9,538 bases of DNA, from positions 1 to 9,538 of the forward strand of contig JASLFY010000092.1 of assembly GCA_030150425.1 (NCBI GenBank), read 5' to 3'. This stretch comes from Yimella sp. (GTDB lineage Bacteria; Actinomycetota; Actinomycetes; Actinomycetales; Dermatophilaceae). Positions within the stretch are counted from its first letter, which is position 1; each line of letters opens with the position of its first letter. Shown here piece by piece: positions 5,310 through 9,538 of this stretch. Position numbers and translations under genes: made by a program. The notes below the pieces were generated by a model. It saw nothing but the letters and a program-made list of their open reading frames with translations. It did no database searches and had not been told where the DNA came from.

Positions 5310-6149
5310 TCACTGTCCGGACGGTTCGGGCTGAGCGTAACGAGGCGTCGCGGAACCTCGCAACGCGGTCACGGAGACCAGCTGCTTCGACACCACCTGG
5401 GTCTGGATCCCGCTCTGCCGCAACGTCTCCACGACACCGCCCGGGATCGCCAGCGCGGTCGACATGGTGTGCGGATCGCCGATCGCGGTGAGGACGTACG
5501 GCTGCTGGAGGGTCTTGCCGTCGGCGATCAGCCGGCCGTCCTCGCTGAGGCCGAACCAGGAGTTCGCGACAATGCGTACGTCGTTGAGCTGGATCGCCTC
5601 GGCGCCGGCGTCGCGCAGCTCCTCGACCGCGTCGAGGACGTTGTTGGACGCGAGGTTGCCGCCGGAGTCGGTGATGGTGAACGTGATGCCCGGGCCCTGG
5701 GCCGGTGCGGTGCCGGCGAGGATCTTCAGCGCGGTCAGGCGCTCCTGCGCGGCGGCGACCGCGGCGGCGTCTCCCCCGCCGTTCTTGAGCTGGTCGCGCT
5801 GGCCGGTCAACGTGGTGATGTCGGTGTTCAACCGGGTGCCCTGCTGGTTGACGTTGTCGAGCAGGTTGATCAGGTCCTCCTGGCTCATCGCCTCCAGGCC
5901 ACCGGCCCGGTTGGCGCGCACCTGGGTCACCATCGCGAAGCCGAGCAGCAGTGCGAGCACGGTCGCCAGCGCGTTCGCCTTCGTCAGCCGCGGTCGACCC
6001 ATCCGGCCCAGACGGGACCACGGGCCGCGCTCCGGCCGGGCGTCGCTCGGCTCGACCGACTCGACAGGCTCATTCACCTCGACCGACTCGACCGACTCGA
6101 CGGGCTCGTTCGGCTCGTCGGGCTGCACGTTCTTCTTCGGCGTACTCAT
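5310..6149 (-). CDS. DUF881 membrane-anchored protein (Rv1825-like)
   Basis: This 279-residue protein has a cytoplasmic, acidic low-complexity tail (1-40) containing the octapeptide NEPVESVE twice, a basic stretch (41-57, RLGRMGRPRLTK) and one membrane helix (about 58-76, ALATVLALLLGFAMVTQVR). A probable coiled coil follows (85-145, SQEDLINLLDNVNQQ and TLTGQRDQLKNG). The DUF881 core is about 150-265, with GPGITFTITDSGGN, NNVLDAVEELRDAGAEAIQLND (169-190) and PYVLTAIGDPHTMSTAL. The topology implies the DUF881 domain lies outside the membrane. The function is unknown; relatives in Bacillus (YlxW, YlxX) sit next to division genes. The ATG at 6149 overlaps the sbp stop by 4 nt (ATGA) with little ribosome site, so translation is likely coupled. 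A second DUF881 protein is encoded two genes upstream. Confidence 0.92.
   Translation of the reverse strand: MSTPKKNVQPDEPNEPVESVESVEVNEPVESVEPSDARPERGPWSRLGRMGRPRLTKANALATVLALLLGFAMVTQVRANRAGGLEAMSQEDLINLLDNVNQQGTRLNTDITTLTGQRDQLKNGGGDAAAVAAAQERLTALKILAGTAPAQGPGITFTITDSGGNLASNNVLDAVEELRDAGAEAIQLNDVRIVANSWFGLSEDGRLIADGKTLQQPYVLTAIGDPHTMSTALAIPGGVVETLRQSGIQTQVVSKQLVSVTALRGSATPRYAQPEPSGQ
6051..6110 (-). repeat. In-gene repeat encoding NEPVESVE twice
   Basis: Within the DUF881 gene the DNA repeats a GACTCGACC/GACTCGACG-like unit, giving NEPVESVE at residues 14-21 and 26-33 plus an extra ESVE between them. It encodes an acidic, disordered cytoplasmic tail. Such short repeats can change in copy number between strains. 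Confidence 0.7.
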
Positions 6150-6478
6150 GCGTGGAAGAGGTGTCGGCGGATGGAGGCGACGTTGCTGAAGATGCGCAGC
6201 CCCAGCACGACCACGACACCGGTGGTCAGCTGCGAGCCGACACCGAGCTGGTCACCGAGGAACACGATCAGCGCTGCGACGATCACGTTGGACAGGAACG
6301 AGACGACGAAGACCTTGTCGTCGAAGATGCCGTCGAGCACCGCGCGTACGGCGCCGAACACCGCGTCCAGCGCCGCGATCACGGCGATCGGCAGGTACGG
6401 CTGCAACCAGAGCGGTACGTCCGGTGAGAGCACCACGCCGACCACGAGTCCGACGACGAGTCCGATGGCGGGGATCAC
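6146..6478 (-). CDS. sbp: Small basic protein, Sbp family (DUF1290), membrane protein
   Basis: This 110-residue protein is largely hydrophobic. Helices are at about 3-18 (IGLVVGLVVGVVLS), 28-47 (YLPIAVIAALDAVFGAVRAV), 57-76 (FVVSFLSNVIVAALIVFLGD) and possibly 86-97. Conserved family features are ALDAVFGAVRA, SFLSNV, FLGDQLGVG and the C-terminal VLGLRIFSNVASIRRHLF. The gene corresponds to Rv1824 and to Bacillus sbp, which lies just upstream of ftsA-ftsZ. The biochemical role is unknown. It starts at GTG (6478), overlapping the preceding DUF881 stop by 4 nt (GTGA), and its own stop overlaps the next DUF881 start. The three proteins are thus very likely made together, and a membrane complex is a reasonable inference. 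Confidence 0.92.
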   Translation of the reverse strand: MIPAIGLVVGLVVGVVLSPDVPLWLQPYLPIAVIAALDAVFGAVRAVLDGIFDDKVFVVSFLSNVIVAALIVFLGDQLGVGSQLTTGVVVVLGLRIFSNVASIRRHLFHA

Positions 6479-7341
6479 GGTTGCTCCTTGGGGGTTGTTG
6501 CGTGATACAGGCGCACCGAGGGTGCCGCCGGGATGTGCACGTTGCCGTTGCCGGACCGCGAGCTGCGGACACCGAACTGCTTGACCAGCCCGGACAGGTA
6601 CGTCCCGCCGGAGTTGTCGTCGAAGTCGGCGCCCATCGTGGGCGGCCCGATCACGGAGATCTGGTACGGCGGGGTCAACGGCCGGAAGTTGACCAGGATC
6701 GCCTGGCCGGCGAACCGGATCGCGGTCAAGGAGGTGACCCGCTGGCCGTTGATCGACACGGCTTCGGCGCCGGCTTGCCAGAGCCCGTTCACGATGACCT
6801 GCAGGTCACCGGAGGTGAGCCGGCCGGTGTCGGACTGGTCGGTGCGGGGGTTGCCCTGGGCGTCGGTGCCGGCGGACGCGGCGTCGTCGACCGTCAGGAC
6901 CAGCCCCGGCCCGTGGACCGCGACGGCACCGGTGACCGTCTCGGCCTCGGTCAACTGGCGGCTCACGTCCGTGAGGTTGCTGCGTTTCAGCGCCGCCGAC
7001 TGCAGGCCGGAGATCTCGGCGTTCAGACTGCGCACGGTGGCGCTGCGCGAGTCGATGGCGCGCTGACCGGCGGTGACCCGGGAGACGAGCGAGTCGTGCT
7101 GCTTCTGCGCCTCGCTGACCGGCGCCCGCAGGGTGTGGGCGCTGGTGGCCAGGCCGAGGCCGATCAGGAACATGACCGCGATCAGCAACGGCGACTTCGT
7201 GCCGGACGTACGGGTCTGGCCCGCCGCGGCGCGGCGGGCGGCTTCGTCGGCGTACGCCGGGTCGAGCGGGTGGGCGATGATCTCGGTGATCAACGACATC
7301 GACGCGGCGGGGTCGCGGAGGCGCGAGGCTCCGTCCGTCAT
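6475..7341 (-). CDS. DUF881 membrane-anchored protein (Rv1823-like)
   Basis: This 288-residue protein has a cytoplasmic N-terminus (1-50) with SLITEIIAHPLDPAYADEAARR, one membrane helix (about 51-68, PLLIAVMFLIGLGLATSA) and a heptad-rich segment (72-135, EAQKQHDSLVSRV and NAEISGLQSAALKRSNL). The DUF881 core is 137-285, with GPGLVLTVDD, DLQVIVNGLWQAGAEAVSINGQRVTSLTAIRF (179-210) and PPYQISVIGPP. An insert of about 20 residues (155-176, rich in Asp, Gly and Gln) interrupts the core. The ATG at 7341 is chosen because it overlaps the pgsA stop (ATGA); a start at 7428 would overlap pgsA by about 90 nt and has no support. It shares its fold with the second DUF881 protein two genes on but is clearly diverged. 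The function is unknown; the exported domain suggests an envelope role. Confidence 0.92.
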   Translation of the reverse strand: MTDGASRLRDPAASMSLITEIIAHPLDPAYADEAARRAAAGQTRTSGTKSPLLIAVMFLIGLGLATSAHTLRAPVSEAQKQHDSLVSRVTAGQRAIDSRSATVRSLNAEISGLQSAALKRSNLTDVSRQLTEAETVTGAVAVHGPGLVLTVDDAASAGTDAQGNPRTDQSDTGRLTSGDLQVIVNGLWQAGAEAVSINGQRVTSLTAIRFAGQAILVNFRPLTPPYQISVIGPPTMGADFDDNSGGTYLSGLVKQFGVRSSRSGNGNVHIPAAPSVRLYHATTPKEQP

Positions 7342-7925
7342 ACGCGGGCCTTCTGCTCCCGCACCATCCCTCGGACCTGCACGGCGTAGAGGATCCCGGC
7401 GACCCAGTAGAGAACGGTCCCCCACCACACGAACGCCCAGCCGAGCGGCTGCGCGATGTCGCCGACCAAGCCCGGCTGCTCACCGAGCAGCACCAGCGGG
7501 AAGGCGTAGATCAGGTTGAACGTGGCCGCCTTGCCGACGAACGAGACCGGCGGCAGGGGCAGTCGGTGGCGCTGCAGGATCGGACCGAGGCAGGCGATGA
7601 ACAGCTCGCGCGCCAGCAGCACCCCCACCAGCCACCACGGGATGATCGATCGGATCGCCAGCGCGACGATCGTGGCGAGGATGTAGAGGCGGTCGGCGGC
7701 CGGGTCGAGCATCGCGCCGAGCCTCGAGGTCTGGCCGAGCAGGCGGGCCAACTTGCCGTCGAGGTAGTCGGTCAGGCCGGCCAGGAAGAGCACCAGCAGG
7801 GCCCACCAGTCGTGGTGGGCGAGGATCAGCCAGAAAAAGATCGGCACGCCCACCAGGCGCAGCGCCGAGAGCACATTGGGCAGCGTGAACACACGGTCGA
7901 TGGGTTCCAACTGCTGATCCGGCAC
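7338..7925 (-). CDS. pgsA: CDP-alcohol phosphatidyltransferase (PgsA family, Rv1822/PgsA2-like)
   Basis: This 195-residue integral membrane enzyme should transfer a phosphatidyl group from CDP-diacylglycerol to an alcohol acceptor. The full catalytic motif D-x2-DG-x2-AR-x8-G-x3-D-x3-D is present: D53, D56-G57, A60-R61, G70, D74 and D78. TLPNVLSALRLVGVPIFFWLIL (14-35) is the typical first helix, and hydrophobic helices follow at about 40-50, 82-105 and 160-185. The acceptor is probably glycerol-3-phosphate (phosphatidylglycerophosphate synthase). In mycobacteria the gene at this position (pgsA2) is not the main essential PGP synthase, so another acceptor, or a cardiolipin synthase role, is possible. 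The GTG start at 7925 has no good ribosome site, but TAGGCT lies six bases before it, suggesting a leaderless transcript. Its stop overlaps the DUF881 start by 4 nt, so it heads the minus-strand cluster. Confidence 0.94.
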   Translation of the reverse strand: MPDQQLEPIDRVFTLPNVLSALRLVGVPIFFWLILAHHDWWALLVLFLAGLTDYLDGKLARLLGQTSRLGAMLDPAADRLYILATIVALAIRSIIPWWLVGVLLARELFIACLGPILQRHRLPLPPVSFVGKAATFNLIYAFPLVLLGEQPGLVGDIAQPLGWAFVWWGTVLYWVAGILYAVQVRGMVREQKARV

Positions 7926-7931
7926 GGGCGA

Positions 7932-7937
7932 AGCCTA
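7932..7937 (-). promoter_or_regulatory. Candidate -10 box for a leaderless pgsA operon transcript
   Basis: The minus strand reads TAGGCT-TCGCCC-GTG, with the hexamer six bases before the pgsA start codon. A weak -35-like TTGTGG lies 19 nt upstream (7957-7962). It is the first promoter candidate of the long minus-strand cluster. Confidence 0.4.
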
Positions 7938-8006
7938 TGCCGCCCGGCGGGGCGACCCACAACCGACCGTCCGGCCGCCGGTCCCCCGCCGCCCGTCCCC
8001 GATGCC

Positions 8007-8012
8007 TAGGCT
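8007..8012 (+). promoter_or_regulatory. Candidate -10 box for the DUF2207-like gene
   Basis: TAGGCT lies 35 nt before the ATG at 8048, giving an expected start near 8019 and a leader of about 29 nt. No -35 match is present 16-19 nt upstream. The 122-nt gap 7926-8047 must hold divergent promoters for pgsA and this gene. Confidence 0.3.
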
Positions 8013-8047
8013 GCCGGCAACAACGCGCGTACGACGAGGGGACTCAC

Positions 8048-9274
8048 ATGGCCGACCTGACCGACATCGATCTGGGGTCGCTGGTCGTCGGCGTGGTCCT
8101 CGTCCTCCTCGCCGTGGTGACTGTCGTCTGGCTGCGTTGGCGCCGCCGCGACGAGGAGTACGTCGGCCTCACCCCCGGTCTGAGCCCGGTCCCGCTGAAC
8201 ACCGCCGCCCGGACCCGACGGGTGCGCGGCGGCCTCGAGTGGAAGGGCACGGTCGCGGTCTCGTTCGCGCCGCCCACCGGCGTGGGTCCGGCGGTCGCCG
8301 GCACGATCATCGACGGGCGGGTCGACAACCGGGACCTCGCGGGGATGCTCGTCGATCTCGCGTTGCGGGGGTACTACCAGATCGAGCGCAGCGGCCCGGG
8401 CGACAACGCCGACTGGGAGTTCCACCAGACGCAGGACCTGCCGCAGGGCGACCGCCTCACCGAGGGCGAGATGCGGATGCTGCGGGAGATCTTCTCCCAG
8501 GGACCCGTGGTGCGGCTGTCGACCCTGAAGCAGCGCTTCGGGATGACCCTGCGCGAGGTCCAGATCGACCTCTACCGCGAGATGATCCAGCGCGGTTGGT
8601 ACACCCGGCACCCGCGCTCGCGCAGCCGGCTGCCGGTGCTCTTCGGCGTACTGATGCTGTTCGGCACCGCCTTCCTGGCGGCCGTCGCCCACGAGATCTA
8701 CGTCCGCAACGACACCCCGTACGCGTTCGCCCTCCCGGTCGCGACCGGCATCGCCGCCGTCCTGTTGATCGTGTTCGGGCGCGGCCGGTCGGCCCGTACG
8801 GCCGAAGGGACCGCGGCGCGGATCCGCACGATGGGTTTCGAGAAGTACCTCGCCACCGCCGAAGCCGACCAGATCCGGTTCGAGGAGGCGGCCGGACTGT
8901 TCAGCCGCTACCTGCCGTACGCGATCGTCTTCGGCCTCGCGGACCGCTGGGCGAAGGTCATCGGCGACGTGATGCGGCGCGCGCAGGCGGAGGGCCTGCT
9001 CGACGTGACCGGCGACGTGCTGGGTGACTGGATGCTGCTGGACGGCATCTGGGACATCAGCGGGCTGGCCATCGACGGGATCAGCGGGCTGATGGACTTC
9101 GCCGGTTCGGGCGACGTGGTCGGGCTGGTCGGCGACGGATTGTCCGGCGTGTCCGGCTTCTGGAGCGACTTCGCCTCCTCCGCCGGCGATCTCTTCGACG
9201 AGGTGGGCGGCTGCCTGGAGGGCTGCGACCTCGACGGCTGCGACGGGTGCGACCTGGGCTGCCTCGACTTCTGA
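8048..9274 (+). CDS. DUF2207-type membrane protein lacking the N-terminal extracellular domain, Cys-rich C-terminus
   Basis: This 408-residue protein starts at ATG 8048, with GAGGGG six bases upstream; the frame is open to 7937 but that extension has no ribosome site. It begins directly with a membrane helix (about 11-30, SLVVGVVLVLLAVVTVVWLRW) and a basic stop-transfer. The cytoplasmic part of DUF2207 follows: GVGPAVAGTIIDGRVDNRD then LVDLALRGYYQIE (78-113), and a possible winged-helix region (137-188). Two helices come next (about 196-213 and 227-244), then FEKYLATAEADQIRFEE and LFSRYLPYAIVFGLADRWAKV (264-304), typical of the family. The usual signal peptide and roughly 200-residue extracellular domain are absent. 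The tail (330-408) is rich in Gly, Asp and Ser, with cysteines at 389, 393, 398, 401 and 405. The function of the family is unknown. It is transcribed alone, divergent from pgsA and convergent with the corA-like gene. Confidence 0.85.
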   Translation: MADLTDIDLGSLVVGVVLVLLAVVTVVWLRWRRRDEEYVGLTPGLSPVPLNTAARTRRVRGGLEWKGTVAVSFAPPTGVGPAVAGTIIDGRVDNRDLAGMLVDLALRGYYQIERSGPGDNADWEFHQTQDLPQGDRLTEGEMRMLREIFSQGPVVRLSTLKQRFGMTLREVQIDLYREMIQRGWYTRHPRSRSRLPVLFGVLMLFGTAFLAAVAHEIYVRNDTPYAFALPVATGIAAVLLIVFGRGRSARTAEGTAARIRTMGFEKYLATAEADQIRFEEAAGLFSRYLPYAIVFGLADRWAKVIGDVMRRAQAEGLLDVTGDVLGDWMLLDGIWDISGLAIDGISGLMDFAGSGDVVGLVGDGLSGVSGFWSDFASSAGDLFDEVGGCLEGCDLDGCDGCDLGCLDF

Positions 9275-9292
9275 GAGGCCGCCGGTCGCGGG

Positions 9293-9538
9293 CTAGAGCC
9301 AGCCGCGGGTCTTGAAGGCCCGCCACAGGGCGGCGGTGCCGACCACGATCAGCACCACGCTGACCCACAGACCCCAGGCCTTCCCGAAGCCCCAGTACGG
9401 CACGTTCTGTCCGAACCAGCCGGTGATCGCGGTGGGCACCGCGATGATCGCGGCCCACGCGGCGAGCTTTCTGGTGATCATGTTGAGCTCGTTGCCCTGC
9501 TGGTTGAGATTGGTTTCCAGGATGTTGGTGAGCAGGTC
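9293..9538 (-). CDS. corA: CorA-type divalent cation transporter, C-terminal fragment (5' end beyond window)
   Basis: Only the last 81 residues are in the window; the frame is open to the right edge. They cover the end of the long cytoplasmic helix (LLTNILETNLNQQGNELNMI), the pore helix (ITRKLAAWAAIIAVPTAITGWFGQN), the short outer loop NVPYWGFGK and the second membrane helix (WVSVVLIVVGTAALWRAF), ending in a basic KTRGWL tail. This is the C-terminal architecture of CorA channels, which form pentamers and move Mg2+, Co2+ or related ions. The usual GMN selectivity signature after the pore helix reads GQN here. An internal ATG at 9481 is not the start, because the family sequence continues upstream of it. 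Its stop lies 18 nt from the stop of the convergent DUF2207-like gene, and no terminator hairpin is evident between them. The exact ion cannot be told from this fragment. Confidence 0.88.
   Translation of the reverse strand, partial: DLLTNILETNLNQQGNELNMITRKLAAWAAIIAVPTAITGWFGQNVPYWGFGKAWGLWVSVVLIVVGTAALWRAFKTRGWL

Noticed and set aside
4894..6021. A longer 375-residue version of GcvH
   Set aside because: The N-terminal 246 residues come from the wrong frame of the DUF881 gene. GcvH homology and a ribosome site both begin at 5283.
5298..6584. A 428-codon open frame on the plus strand over DUF881 and sbp
   Set aside because: It is antisense to two genes with good family matches and 4-nt coupled junctions, and has a shadow-frame composition.
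7937..8047. A 37-residue N-terminal extension of the DUF2207-like protein
   Set aside because: It has no ribosome site, no signal-peptide character, and overlaps the promoter region shared with pgsA. GAGGGG six bases before the ATG at 8048 favours the shorter form.
8006..8692. A 228-codon minus-strand open frame opposite the DUF2207-like gene
   Set aside because: It is antisense to a well-supported gene and rich in Arg, His, Gln and Val without motifs.
9187..9274. Repeated GGCTGCGACCTC-like DNA considered as a short tandem repeat or CRISPR-like array
   Set aside because: The units are in frame, irregular and code for the Cys/Asp/Gly tail. There is no regular spacer structure. No CRISPR array exists in the window.

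Overview
The window is high-GC DNA (roughly 70% by eye) with GTG starts, 4-nt stop/start overlaps and TAnnnT-type -10 boxes. This points to an actinobacterium. Gene order gives the strongest taxonomic signal: pgsA - DUF881 - sbp - DUF881 - gcvH - garA - ftsR-type MerR - bifunctional nuclease - second MerR - gcvP is, from memory, the order of the Mycobacterium tuberculosis Rv1822-Rv1832 block, and its garA-ftsR-nuclease-MerR part also matches corynebacteria (odhI-ftsR region). No species can be named. A non-mycobacterial actinobacterium (Micrococcales-like) is a guess based on the divergent GarA N-terminus.

Layout. Positions 1-7925 are a single minus-strand run of ten genes, read from right to left. 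It begins with a CDP-alcohol phosphatidyltransferase (pgsA, 7338-7925). A DUF881/Sbp/DUF881 membrane set follows (6475-7341, 6146-6478, 5310-6149), with every junction from pgsA onward a 4-nt overlap. Next come gcvH (4894-5283), the FHA protein garA (4395-4847), an ftsR-like MerR regulator (3715-4398) and a bifunctional-nuclease-domain protein (3220-3705). After a 161-nt gap holding an inverted repeat and a good promoter there is a second MerR regulator (2477-3058), closed by an intrinsic terminator. A glycine riboswitch (about 2255-2390) then leads into gcvP (1-2224), which runs off the left edge. To the right, a divergent 122-nt gap precedes a plus-strand DUF2207-type membrane protein with a Cys-rich tail (8048-9274). 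The C-terminal end of a CorA-type transporter (9293-9538, minus) converges on it and runs off the right edge.

How the genes may work together. GcvP and GcvH are two of the proteins of the glycine cleavage system, and the riboswitch places gcvP under glycine control. GarA-type proteins gate 2-oxoglutarate metabolism under Ser/Thr kinase control. FtsR-type and Rv1830-type MerR proteins are tied to division and growth control in relatives, and DUF881/Sbp genes sit beside division genes in Bacillus (ylxW-ylxX-sbp). The block thus joins envelope and division functions to glycine and 2-oxoglutarate metabolism. The coupling is inferred; the gene order and overlaps are seen directly.

Most notable sequence-level points: the merR terminator U-tract doubles as a candidate extended -10 promoter for the gcvP riboswitch; GarA keeps only a degenerate form of its phospho-switch motif; garA and pgsA each have TAGGCT exactly six bases before a GTG, suggesting leaderless mRNAs; and the DUF2207 protein lacks its usual N-terminal extracellular domain and carries five cysteines in its last 20 residues. 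No CRISPR array, IS element, tRNA, rRNA or attachment site was seen.
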